64,000 bases of DNA, from the NCBI GenBank assembly GCA_013339895.1, contig JABACO010000001.1:13551375-13615374 (forward strand). Reading direction: 5' to 3'. The position numbers and the translations under genes are program-made. This stretch comes from Ephydatia muelleri. Taxonomy: Eukaryota; Porifera; Demospongiae; Spongillida; Spongillidae. This document shows positions 23,578 to 35,250 of this stretch, in pieces; within the stretch, counting starts at the first letter, position 1; the number at the start of each line of letters is the position of its first letter. The notes beneath the pieces were generated by a model. It worked only from the letters and a program-made list of their open reading frames with translations. It did not search any database and was not told the DNA's origin.

Positions 23578-24510
23578 TCTTTAATCTGCGTGAAACGATC
23601 CTGAATTCAGGATCGGTAAAATCCTGAATTCAGGATAGTGAGTTCTTCCGTTTATAACAACCATTGCTGCGAAAATTAAAATCATTAAAACATAGAAGCT
23701 GTTTGTTTCAACAATGGTGCGCACATTCTATAGCATGGAATAATTTTTATCATCTAGAAAGCTGCCCAAACTTCAAGGATGCAAGCACGTTGCGTTGCTC
23801 TCGCTTACATAAATTAAATGATTAGCAATTTATATTTTGGAATGCTTACAAAGAGCATTGAACATATCAATTTTACTCCTTTTCACTACTTATTGGTGGT
23901 AGCACCTCCAGACTCTTGTTAGAAGTTGTATTTTTATCAAACTTGTACTCAAAATAATAGAAAAGTGTAATTAATGATCACTGTCCGAGCATCCGCCCCT
24001 TCTTTTTATGTCCCAACAGTACTGGTGACAGCATTTCTACCAATGCCAGGCATTTCTGCATTGCTCTCAACGACAGAAATGCTGTTTTATTGTTATTTTG
24101 CAGAGGCTAACCATCGTACCACCCGCTCTGACTCGCTTCGCTTAGTCCGTCTTGAGTTCATTCGATGCTCGTATCTCCTGTGACCCATATTCTTGAATTT
24201 GCTTTTATGGGTCTCCTTGCAGATCTTTGTAACAGTTTCTATCTTGAAAGTAAGCTTCCTGCTCTTTCCTCAACTTTATACCTGACTTTGATGGTTTTTG
24301 CGAACGAAAAAGGAAACTAAGCCTAAACATTGTTTTTTTCTAAATTTGAACGACTAAACTGGATAGCGCTGTTTAGAAGAAAGCCTACAGAAGCTAAATA
24401 GCAAAAAAAAAATCATCAATATCGTTCGAATTGATGTCGATACGAGCGGCGTAAAGTCATCCTTAATTCAGGATTTCCATCCTGAATTAAGGATGAAAAT
24501 AGATTAAAGG
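23578..24510. mobile_element. non-autonomous TTAA element (piggyBac-type), 933 bp
   Basis: Bounded by TTAA at 23574-23577 and 24511-24514. The terminal inverted repeats begin TCTTTAATCT (left) and CCTTTAATCT (right, reverse complement). Each end then carries a pair of ATCCTGAATTCAGGAT-type palindromes (about 23608-23637 and 24459-24495). No transposase frame is seen. TTAA duplication is the signature of piggyBac transposition. Confidence 0.7.
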
Positions 24511-24514
24511 TTAA

Positions 24515-24949
24515 AGGTGCTGTCAAGCTTACGTATGCTTTTTGCACAAGGTGTTGCAATTAGAGGACATGATGATAAAGAAGGAAACCTTATGCAGCTA
24601 TTGCCGAGTAGTGAAAAGTGATGACCTCAACTTAAGAAATTGATTATTCGTAATAACTATTACTCGTCCAATATAATGAATGTAATGAATGAGTGTATTA
24701 CAAATAGAGTCCCATACATGTAGGTATTCTTAGCAAGTGCAAATGTTTTTTCAGTGTTAACTGATCAGTCAATTTAGCTGCCCTGGTATTAAGGGTAGCC
24801 AGTGTTTTTTGTTTTGTGTTTTAGTCATTGTCAATCTGTGTAACATGTGCGTGTATCTATTATTATTGTAATGATGAGACATAATGTGAGCAATCGTGAA
24901 CAATTGGCAATATGTATGAGATGGGTAGATAAAGGTTGCAGTATGCTTG
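24515..24949. other. non-coding spacer
   Basis: Nothing recognisable. Confidence 0.5.
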
Positions 24950-25437
24950 AAGACTTAATTACTGTTCTTGTAAACGAAATGTAGACTCTGACAAATTGTG
25001 CATGCTATTAAGGTGTACTTCGCCACTGTCATAGTGCAGGGAGATTTCTTCAGATGATGCAACATTTACATTTACTGCAGCATTCTATTTATACAGTCTC
25101 CCTTGTTGAACACTCAAAAGCTGCAGACTATGCGATTCAGGGAAAATTTCAGCTTTTATGTTATTGAATACAACACTACACTTAGGAGAATAATGTATAT
25201 GTCCATTACTAAAGTAATACCAATTTCTGCAGCCTCCAAAAGGCAAAGATTTAGGCTGTGTGCAAAGCAAAGCAAGCATTTGTTCAATTTTTTTAATAGT
25301 GGCAACTTCAGTAAATCTGAAAAACTACGTGTAATATTCTTGTCTCCTGCACTGTGACAGCGGCAAAGTACACCTTAATAGTATTGCACAATGTGTCAGA
25401 GTCTACATTTCGTCTACATGAACAATAATTAAGTCTT
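24950..25437. mobile_element. foldback element with roughly 95-bp inverted ends
   Basis: Left end AAGACTTAATTACTG... and right end (reverse complement) AAGACTTAATTATTG... match for about 95 bp. Inside each arm is TTAA followed by GGTGTACTTYGCC (25008-25011 and 25375-25378). The inner 363 bp could therefore be a TTAA element whose target was itself part of an inverted structure, or the whole may be one foldback. No coding capacity; no clear outer target duplication. Confidence 0.6.
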
Positions 25438-26064
25438 GGACAGATCTATGAATTGATTGAAGTTATAACTTCAATCTATAGTGTCTCAAGTTCATTCTCT
25501 CTAGTCGTGACACCATATCCACCTCATTTTTTCAGCTATAGAGCACTATTCCAGCCAACTGATGTAACAATACAAAATACTGTTCATCAGGCAGAAGCGA
25601 CTCAACTTGTTCTGCAAAGGAATCAATCTGATGAAGCATATGATTACTTTGGCACAAACTAGTACTGGAGGCAGTGTTAATCTCCCTGATCCTCCATGTC
25701 TGCCCAGAGCTTGATGACGTACCAGCTATAATAGAAGATATATGCCACATGCATATCAGACACCTAAAGGTTATTATAAATGAGTTTGTTTCAGATGCAC
25801 AATTGCACAATTGAATGAACTATCACAAAGGTTTGACCAAGTTTCACCCAAATACCTATTGAAGGCAGCAAATATATGGAATGTAGTTAACTATGCTCTC
25901 TCTGATTGCAATTGTGTGCATATTGCATAAGTGTAAGGCATGTGAGCCTGGCCACCTTTTTTTGGGGGGGGGGGAGGAGGGGGGGAAGAGGTACAATAGC
26001 TTTGGGAGTGGGAAGATTGGTCAGTCTAGGTCACAGTGCATGCAACACTTGGAAACTTTACGCT
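25438..26064. other. non-coding
   Basis: Holds a G homopolymer region at about 25960-25985. Opposing open frames at 25453-25810 lack domains. Confidence 0.45.
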
Positions 26065-26425
26065 ATGTCTGACCACAAGAAGGATAATCCTATACCGACC
26101 TATGCTGGGAAGGGCCCTGACCTTTCCTCTCAAATGGACTGGATGCTAAAAGAGATACCGAAGGTAAGGGAGGAGATGAAGGCTAGGCAGGAAGAGACCG
26201 CCCTTAAGTCCCAAGTGTGACCCGTTCTTGTTTTGCTGGAAGGGAACTGAGAATCAGTTTTGCTTTTGTGAGGATGTTGAGGAGCAGCTGTAGGCTGCAT
26301 CGTCCAGTATCTCGTGCACGGAAATGGGAACGGGAAAGGAGGCCCTATCCCGCGCAAAGAATGCAGGAGAATAAGGAACAGTGTATGGAGCTTCTTTCCC
26401 GTAAGAAAAAGCACAGGAAATTATG
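26065..26425 (+). pseudogene. retroelement ORF1-like relic (DIRS-like?)
   Basis: Begins MSDHKKDNPIPTYAGKGP...WMLKEIPKVREEM, then shifts frame to WKGTENQFCFCEDVEEQL, a stop, SSSIS...KEALSRAKNAGE, a stop, and further fragments. The 'KGNE.QF.F...VE..L..A' pattern is one I associate with the first ORF of tyrosine-recombinase (DIRS-like) retroelements of cnidarians and sponges, from memory. Three or more breaks in 360 bp make it dead. The assignment is tentative. Confidence 0.35.
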
Positions 26426-26429
26426 CATC

Positions 26430-26640
26430 AAATCATGTTATGATTTGTCAGATTATTCATATGTTTTAAGAATGATTCTGAATCCACAAAAATCAAGCAT
26501 TGATTCTTAAAATCATACGGAAAATCACATAATCATTTCACGCATTTCTTCCCTGGAAATAATGTTATGATTTTTAAAATGATTTGTCAGATGATTCATA
26601 TAATTTGACTATGATTTGGATTTTAAAAACCATGCAGTAC
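26430..26640. repeat. degenerate ATGATTT-rich direct repeats
   Basis: Two related stretches contain ATGTTATGATTT and GATTTGTCAGATKATTCATAT. Possibly the eroded terminal region of an element; nothing more can be said. Confidence 0.4.
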
Positions 26641-26819
26641 AAACGTATTTAGTATGACTTGCAAACCTAAAAAGTAAAAAAAAAAACTCACCACACCCAT
26701 TCTAAGGTGATTTTAAAATTAAAATAGCATAATATGCCTTTTGGCAGATTTTGATGATATTACAACATTAAATGAAGGTTAAAAAAAAAGAATAGCTAAC
26801 TAGAATCATCTTGCTGTTC

Positions 26820-28060
26820 AACATTCTAATTCACAGGGGAAGTTCACACAAATAGAGCGATGATGTTTTCCTGCAACTGGAACAGAATACACTGCAACTG
26901 GAGCAGAATACATTGGTTCACAAAACACCTTGGACTTCATGTGCATAGAATGTGTTATTCACCATGAAAAGGCTGGCCAGATGCTGCTGGGTAATCTAAA
27001 TGTCAGCCACGTCACATAAGCAAATATGTTGTCTTCCATCACAGTTTGATTAACCCCATTGATATTGCATTGCAATGATCACCCCAAAAGATGAATATCA
27101 TTGCTCTCTTTCAATGCAAACATGGATTTAATGACTGATACTTTGTCTGCTGAATTGTACTCAGTAAAAGTTTGACTTATTAACAAAGCAATGCCCAAAC
27201 TTATCTATTAGTGGCAATACACTTACAACAGTGCTGTTCAACATCCTAATTTGTTCTTCTAATTCTCCTACAAACTCATCACTCACTATCACTCTCAATT
27301 TACTAGGACGAAGAAATTCAAATGGCCAATAAAAAACATCACCTCTGTACTTTATTTGAAACTGAAATCTATCTTCAGGTGGTTTAAGTAAATTTTATAT
27401 CAAAAGTAAACTGTCACTGAATGATGTATTCACTTTCACTGCTTTTAGTAATAAAAGAAATTTCCCCTTTCATCACAGACAACATCTACAACCGCTGATG
27501 AGAATTGCTGAAGAAATGTTTTCATTATTTGAAGCACGATGTTTTGATTGCTGTTAGACTGACAAGAACTTATTCAAACGTTCATATGCAAAGCACCAGT
27601 ATCCACGAGATGGCCCAAAATCAGGTATGTAAGGCCATATGATAATTAATTGTAACCTCACTTCCCATACACTGTAGCAAACAATTTGTGATGTTCAGTA
27701 AGTCATGTAAACAGTTCCTCGATTTCTTCACTAGTAAAGATACATGTATGCTTTATCAATAGTTCAATTATTTCACACTTTATTATGCGTTGGCAGATAT
27801 CAACCCTGACAGAGATGGATAAACATGCAAAATTTTCCACTGCTGAGCTGTCAGCCCAGAAAGCCCTTCGCTGCTGTTGATGTTGTTTGGTAGCCTTCCC
27901 ATATCATAAGGCACTTTAATGTTTTTCAAACGTTTATTCAACCATGATAGTTTTGTGCCTGACAGAGATGATATACAAGAGCGTTGTTTCATTCCTAGCA
28001 ACAAAGTATGCACTGGGTGCATCAATATTACATTTGATAATTGGACACTCTATGTATATC
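26820..28060 (-). pseudogene. tnp2-type (CACTA) transposase, C-terminal half, decayed
   Basis: In minus-strand order: MHPVHTLLLGMK and MGRLPNNINSSEGLSGLTAQ (28025-27783) match the 'DPMHNLLLGTAK' and 'LGRIPYKIQSNMSSLTADQW' region of the transposase at 42.8-44.5 kb. PDFGPSRGYWCFAYERLNKF follows (about 27620-27560), the equivalent of GPVYAFWCFPFERYNG. YRGDVFYWPFEFLRPSKLRV (about 27360-27290) and FAYVTWLTF (about 27040) correspond to its C-terminal part. Stops and frame changes separate the blocks. A 20-bp unit CTGCAACTGGARCAGAATAC is tandemly duplicated at about 26871-26910. Confidence 0.65.
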
Positions 28061-30477
28061 ACAATGTCCGTCCATATGAGTGACACCAATAGTCTTGTAC
28101 AGTCCTTTTTTTATGTGGTTGGGAAAATCTTATACAGGGCGAAAAATGAATTTTTACAAAATTGAAATTAGTCCAAAAAATGATTTAAGAACTGCCTTGG
28201 ACAATTTAAACTTGAAGTATATTTGCAACAACATTGCACACATCCATTTAAGAATTGCTCCATGACATATATGTGAATTACTCTCACATTTTCAACTGAT
28301 TGCTTGCATATTTCACCGGCCAAGGAATTGAACTCGTATACATGTAAGTATTTTGATTGCTTTCATTCTCTATTGATGCGAATATATGTAATGAAGTAAA
28401 CAGAAAAATAAAATAATGTGACTCTGGATAGTAAGTAATATTATTATTTGATCCATTGATTACTGTTATGGTATTTTAAAAGTAATGTCCGTCTAAAGCT
28501 ATTTGTTACTCAACTGCCATGATAATGGCATGCTTGCGTTTATAATTTGGATTAATTGGAGTAAGCTACAAGACAACGTACCTGATGATAGGTCTTCATC
28601 TTCTTCATCAGTATTATTCACTGCTGGATTTCAGTATCTAAATAGGGTGTGTACATTTACCTAAATGTTTAATTATTACAAGAAACTCTAATAGTAATAT
28701 ATCATTGTAAATGATATCAAAATCAAGCATATCTGCAAATAAAAATCTATTGAACCTTCGTTAGTTTTCGGTGTACATTTACATGTAATATTCCAGAGTA
28801 GGGGAAGCAAAGTGTTGGCAAGCAATGCTTGAACATTTGCCTCATTAACATTGTAATTCTAGGTAGTTTCTGCTGGTCGCCTGCACCTGAGGTTCACCTG
28901 CCCAGTTCTTTGCTTAGATAGACAAATGTAATCACAGCTTCTGGGCCCCGTGTACCTTGTTTTTTATTCTATTTTAATTTGTTTACTTCCAGTATAACAA
29001 TAACCCAGCATTTAGAAATTAAATAACTACACACTGTTAATTTTAGAACAATTTTCCTAGATTGTGTAACACGCCTTTGATCGTAAATGCAAATAAAGGA
29101 AGATTGTCATACCTTGCTCAAATGCTAATTTGAAATATCAAATAAGTTTGATTCAGAGTATGAATCCAATTGAACATACATGTAGGTTTGTTTTACTTAT
29201 AAAGAGCACCTGAATCCAAATCAAATGAACTTCTTGATTCAGAAGCATTCATGTATGTACAACCAGGTGACCATCTTTATCATTCTCTGTATTCATCAAA
29301 GCCATACTTGTCCTGCATGTGGTTGTCATCTGATCACATTCGTTAACCTCTTATTAGTATAAAATATAATAATTCATATACGCAACAATAACGGTAATTA
29401 CCATACCAGTGACTGTACTGTATCATCTGGGAACAAAGCATCAGTTGTGCAACCAGCATTGTAAGATGTATGCGCAGTAGTCAACGTCATGTGCATCTAT
29501 TGCGCATGTGCTGCTGAGGTAGACAACAGCCATACATTTTTCTGTCATTTGTGGAACGAATTAGACAGAAAATATGCTCCCAGCAGAATATGGAAGCATA
29601 ACCTACATGCATGTCATGTGTTGTGCATGCAGCGTACATGTAAGCATGTAGATCGATAAGGATGGACTTAGCGGTGTATGTGAATGTGCAGCTGAGGTGA
29701 TAGAGAGTACATGATCTGTAAAATGAGTCTTCAGCTGGCGCATTTGGGTTTACATATAAGGTTGGGGAATGTGTGTTGAAGTCACTCTACGCAGCCAATT
29801 TTTAACAATATGTACCATATCTGTCAAGTATATCATGCTGTACCGCACATGATATGCACATTTGTAGCGTATATATGAGTTATCATGGTGCTACATTTTG
29901 GCACAGAACGTTCTACAGCCTGTAACAAATATGACCATCATTATGTGACCTGAAGTTATCTTTATGATGCAGACTTTTATCTTTTATCATTTTGATACAT
30001 ATTCGTGTAAACCCCCCTCCTTGTACAAAAAGGCTCCTGTGCGTGACAAGGAACTAGTAGCATTTTAAAATCCCTATTATATGTGATGGTGCATGCTCAT
30101 TGTACCATGGTCCCTATGAGCTTGGCCCGAAAATGTCAAACTCTAATTCTTTTTCTCAAGCTTCGATTTTATCAAGCTTCGATCGCGATACACGTCATGA
30201 GTATTTAAAATTATATATGTATGGCGATCAAATAGCTTCACTTTGAAGCTCAGGCTTATCAGAGTAAAAGAACTAGACTTTGGCAAGCTAAACAGGCAGA
30301 ATGTGAATAAATTTATTTGCAACTTACACCGCGGTAGACCCGGATGCTACATTAGACATTAAAAGCCCTGGAAATGACAAAGGACATCACAACTTGAAAT
30401 ATAATTTGATCTGTACTTTAGTCAGCAAGCCTATCATATGAATAGGAATGATAAAAATGAGAACACATGGGAGTATA
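28061..30477. other. non-coding, AT-rich
   Basis: No gene or clear terminal repeats found. The N-terminal half of the 26.8-28.1 kb transposase would be expected here but I cannot recognise it. Confidence 0.5.
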
Positions 30478-30481
30478 TTAA

Positions 30482-31039
30482 CTCTTTGAACGCCAAGTGC
30501 ATATAAACATGCATGTTCACAAAACGAGAATTATCTGCCTCACCATTCATGCAGTACTATGTGTTGATCAAAATCACTTTCAATATGCATGCAAGTGCAT
30601 TACTGGCATGGATGTAACCCCATAGTCATACAAATGTTTGAACATATGTGGTCCCGGTTGTAAGTACATTTTGAGTGTCCATTATAACCCGCTGGCCAAT
30701 TGTTGCAACAACCCATAATGCAAACATGCAAAAGGGGGAGTGAACAGATATGATATACTACACTGATCTAGGCTACGCATTCTTGTTCTTGGAGTATTGA
30801 AGTGATGCATTAGTGAAGTCAAGTGAGGTCATCTGAATAATGGAGTTATTTAGCCAGTGTCAGAAGAAACATAATTACTTTGTACATGGACTTATAAGGT
30901 TACAAATGCAGCAAGCATATGCATGCATCATTGAGTTGTGACTGATCAACACATTTGTGCACGCAATATCTAAATCATGCATGAATGGCGTAACGGTTGT
31001 GTGTGCAGGCATGCATGTTCGCACTTGGCGTTCAAAGAG
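30482..31039. mobile_element. piggyBac-type MITE, 558 bp
   Basis: Perfect 19-bp terminal inverted repeats CTCTTTGAACGCCAAGTGC, flanked by TTAA at 30478-30481 and 31040-31043. CCCTTTG/CTCTTTG ends after TTAA are typical of piggyBac families. No coding capacity. Confidence 0.85.
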
Positions 31040-31043
31040 TTAA

Positions 31044-32586
31044 TGAGATAGGGTTACTGAGCATATAGATAGATGATGGTTAAATGAACGGGTAGATATA
31101 TCTGGGCCACTAGCATGATGAATTGAGCGAGTTCATGGTTAAAATTCAGGGTTGTATCCTGCATCAGATAACAATGCATCTTCAACTGAAGGCTGTTCGT
31201 CTAAGGAATTATGGTGATACTAGTTCCTCCTCCTCCTCCTCCTCCTCCTCCTTAAAGATGTCCTCCATTTCTTGTGGTGAATTCAACTACATTGATGACA
31301 ACACTGTTTGAATCCTTAGTACTTGTCATCCTTGTCTGTCCTAACAATACCTTCTCTATTGGATAATGAAAAAATAATACAACAGGATACTCTTACTATA
31401 CCAATATGGCCACATGATATCGATAATTTGGTATTAATCAATATTCTGTGTGTAGAACTGGCAGGAATTTTATTACAAATTCCTCTGCCTTCAAGGATGT
31501 AAACGATTGGCATGGATGGTGCCCAAAGATCTAGAAGTATAAGATAAGGAAAGTGCACATAAAGATTCTAAAACGTTTGATGTGCATATATACCCTTCTC
31601 CTTTCTTCTGCACGCAGCTCACTTATCCTGCTTGTGCAATAAGAAATAGCTGCATTGTATTTATATTTCAACTGCACTTCTTGTTTGAGCACTGAGTTGA
31701 CAGCTGGCTAAACTTGGGAGGGTAATAAATATACAAAAGGAAAAATAATATTCACCTGGATGGATGTTTTTGCAGGACTTCGATGTATTGTATTTCCAAA
31801 CAAGGTACCACAGGCTATTAACAGGCCCTCTTGGCAGGTAAAATAAATCTTCACTTCTGTACTTGTGTGCTGAGTGTGTGTGTGTGGGAAACAGGTGCAC
31901 TCTTCAACAAATTCCTGAATTGGGGTCAAGCTCCACTATTCCAAAGTACATTGCAGCTGACTTGAACTTTGTCAATGCATGAATAATACAACCATTGCAC
32001 AGCCAAATCGTAGATTCCGTACAATGATCTGGTCAGCTCAGTCAAATGCATTGTGCAGCTGCTCTCCATCAATAGACTGCAGTGGCAGCAAACCTTGCAG
32101 AACATAGTAGGTAGCTCCATTTGATGCCCTGAACACTGCTGATAATGATGCATACTTCATTGTTATATTACATAGGATAAAGTGAAACATTGTACAGTAC
32201 TGCATGTGCGTATTCTTACCTGCTCAACAGGTACACTTAGTTCGACATAATCGCCACAATTCACTAAGCAGCGAAATTGTGACATTACTGATCTGTAGGC
32301 AGTGACCCGTTGAGTAAGATCAAGAGGAGACATAAACTCATATGGATTTGTAATTGCATTAGGCTCTCAATTGACTGGACACCTTGGTTCCTTGGACCAG
32401 AACGAAGTGTGAGGTGTTGTAGAGTGGTGGCCGAGTGCTGAATTAATGCCTACAGAGCAAGTTACATATTGATTTTACAAAAATAAATCTTTAACCAAAC
32501 CTTTCGAGCTGCTCCTGGTTGGTAGATACCCCTGTCACCATTTAACTGTTGAAATGAAATACATGTACCAGACAGTGCATGCTGTA
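31044..32586. other. non-coding or highly decayed transposase tail
   Basis: A (CCT)n run lies at about 31227-31252. Minus-strand frames at 31316-31558, 31661-31929 and 31926-32153 may be remnants of the transposase-like sequence just downstream, but I cannot match them to a domain. Confidence 0.35.
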
Positions 32587-33396
32587 CTACTGAAGAAGAT
32601 AGAATCTCCTGCACCCCAACTGCACACCTGAAATTATTTTCATAACTACAGGTATTCTGAAGTGATAAACTAACCTTTTGTTGTCACTGAAATGTGTGCA
32701 ATGACTTAAGTACCCTAGATGTTGCAACCGGCTAAAATGAATAGCAATGTCTCTGCTTTGTGCTTGCCTATTACTGAAAATGTTGAAAGTTCTAACTTGA
32801 GAATTGAATGACTCAAAGCTGTGCAAAACACAAAAATTAAAAATTAAGCAGTTCATAACTCATTGTTCAATGCATTATCATTCTGCGTTAAATTCAGAAG
32901 TTGGACCAAAGTCATCCATACTTTCTACTACATGCAGAATAAGATGTGTCTTTTGCTTTTGCAGAAATTTTGGAATGTGTTTTGATTTTATTCACAAAAT
33001 CTTGGCAGTAAATAATCCTTAGCAGAAGGGGCATACGATTCACAATAGCACATACAAAACACCTATACAAGTAAAGTGAATGCAAATCATCACACTATTA
33101 CTAACTTACTTTACTAAAACTCAATAGCACATTCATCTTTCCTTCATTCAGATGATGAAAGGGGCCATTTGGGCCCATGCTTTAAAGTCTCTTCCGAGAA
33201 ATGAATTGTAATAAACACACACATTGCCATACAGCTTCACTTTGAAACCGGATGTGTTGAATGCTCTTAGACACGCAAGTATTTCACACTTTTGATTTGC
33301 AGACATTAGTGGCATCTGCTCTTTAAGAAGGTACTTACACATTCCATATGACATCACATGAAGATCCTCCACTGGTGTGCTCCTGTAAATTAACAT
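32587..33396 (-). pseudogene. large transposase relic (tnp2-related, Plavaka/Kyakuja-like)
   Basis: Minus-strand blocks in order: TPVEDLHVMSYGMCKYLLKE, LRAFNTSGFKVKLYGN and FLGRDFKAWAQMAPFI (33396-33148); HLILHVVESMDDFGPTSEFN (about 32955-32890); SFESFNSQVRTFNIFSNRQA and SRDIAIHFSRLQHL (32817-32690). The 'TPVE.LH..LLG..KY', 'GRD.KA.AQMA.FI', 'H...DI..FGP' and 'E.FN...R....SNRQAPSRDIA' motifs are familiar from transposases widespread in fungi and some animals and related to CACTA tnp2. Frame changes between blocks may be introns or decay. The 806-bp foldback just upstream may have split it from its N-terminal part. Confidence 0.55.
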
Positions 33397-33729
33397 TTCA
33401 AAAAGACGTTACTGATATAAATCAACCATGGGAAGATTTTGTAGTAATGTGTTGTAATCCTCCATTAACTCATACTGTGTCCTCAAAGTAGCTTTTGCTA
33501 CTTCAGTCTGTTGAGAACTGATCTTTGCTATTAGCTGCAAGGACACTTCTCGTGTTCTCTTGGCACAAATTGGATGACCACGTTCTCATAAAGTATTAAG
33601 GTGTCCCTGTCTAGATGAACAATAGCTGTATCTGGTACCAGATATTTAAACTGTACAAGATTCACAAGTACTTCCAGTTGAGCATACACCTGAGTTGTGT
33701 AATCCTGCTAAAATGCACTATTATTAAGT

Positions 33730-34535
33730 GGGTCAGTTTCCGAGAAAATGAAAAGTGGCTATATATATAAAAAGTTATAAAAACGCTTCACGTTTGAATT
33801 GTTAAAACTCCGTAAAGGTTTAAGCTATCAACTTCCTATTTCAAACACTTCTTGCCACACCACTTCTCTCTACGAAAAAATATTTTGGTGTCTTACCCTT
33901 GCTCCTTGCCGACGTTACAAGGCACAGTACCCGAGGGGTTCAAAATCCAGGTAGCTCCCTGCAGGAATGTCCAAATCACTTCAAAATCGATATGCACGTA
34001 AAGGAGTCCTGTCACTGTTTATTTCTGCAGATCGTTGATTTTTACCTTATCCGTTATGGAGATACAGCAATGCAAAGTAAAGTCCACGTTTCCCGCTCGA
34101 ATCGCGCCTTTCTCAGTCCCACTCGGGAGAATGGAAGCGGTTCAAGGACTGAGAAAGGCGCGATTCGAGCGGGAAACGTGGACTTACTTTGCATTGCTGT
34201 ATCTCCATAACGGATAAGGTAAAAATCAACGATCTGCAGAAATCAATAGTGACAGGACTCCTTTACATGCATATTGATTTTGAAGTGATTTGGACATTCC
34301 TGCAGGGAGCTACCTGGATTTTGAACCCCTTGGGGTACTGTGCCTTGTAACGTCGGCAAGGAGCAAGGGTAAGACACCAAAATATTTTTTCGTAGAGAGA
34401 AGTGGTGTGGCACGAAGTGTTCGAAATAGGAAGTTGATTGCTTAAACCATTATGGAGTTTTAACGATTCACACGTGAAGCATTTTAATAACTTTTTATAT
34501 ATATAGCCACTTTTCATTTTCTCGGAAACTGTCCC
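33730..34535. mobile_element. 806-bp near-perfect foldback element
   Basis: Two arms of about 390 bp (33730-34119 and 34146-34535) are inverted copies around a loop of about 26 bp. The termini read GGGTCAGTTTCCGAG and, as reverse complement, GGGACAGTTTCCGAG. AAGT flanks both sides (33726-33729 and 34536-34539), a possible 4-bp target duplication. The overlapping opposite-strand open frames here are mirror images, not genes. Superfamily unknown. Confidence 0.85.
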
Positions 34536-34548
34536 AAGTATTAAAATT

Positions 34549-34887
34549 TTAAAAATTACATACCTGATGGAAAAATTTCACTGCAACTTCCTTAACTGTG
34601 CCAACCATACGATGCTTAAATGCCACACAGTCTCGTACCAAAAAAGCTGATCCATTTATTAAAGATGCGATGGGTGGAGCAAATCTTGAATCTGTGCACC
34701 ATCGATTTGCACGATACATCTCACTATTAAGGCCAACATACCATGTAAAACAGGAATACAGATATGCATACGTATGTCCAATCACAGGATAGCGAACTAA
34801 AGACCCAGCTATGTCATCACATCCCATGATCTGTTGAATAACAGTACATATGGGTATTCTAAAATGGGACACCATCACCACTTTCAT
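34549..34887 (-). pseudogene. possible upstream part of the 33-kb transposase relic
   Basis: Minus-strand open frame of 112 codons including FLVRDCVAFKHRMVGTVKEV, which looks like a folded-domain segment. It sits upstream of the 33.4-32.6 kb relic on the same strand and on the other side of the foldback. No domain recognised; association by position only. Confidence 0.25.
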
Positions 34888-35055
34888 GCTGTAAAATGAA
34901 GCACATGATTATAAGCTAATAAGAACAAGATACACAAGCACACTTACTCGAACGGGTGGTTTCAAATCAGGCAACTTAAATGACTTGATACTGGTTAAAC
35001 TTGGAACCCTTTGACCCATTTGACCCAGAATGCACCAAATCAACAACAAGTTTTT

Positions 35056-35250
35056 TCCATATCATATTCAGAGTCAGAATTGAACCCCTTTCATCTCCAT
35101 CATTGAGATTCCCATCATTGAGCATGCTGTTTTGGAAAAAGTCTTCAGCAATTGTTGACTCGTCAACAATGTTGTCCACGTGTATCTAAAACATAGTCAT
35201 CAATTGATTCCAAGCAAAAGAAGAGCTAAAGATGTTTTAACTTCTCACTT
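35056..35250. repeat. dispersed block shared with 56.6-56.9 kb
   Basis: 35056-35175 matches 56596-56710 in the same orientation with a few mismatches; 35176-35250 matches 56895-56815 in the opposite orientation. The two halves are adjacent here but separated by about 105 bp there. The gypsy pol fragment begins immediately to the right at 35251. Confidence 0.75.

Noticed and set aside
33899-34517. Open frames on both strands at the foldback
   Set aside because: They are mirror images caused by the 806-bp inverted repeat and have no domain.
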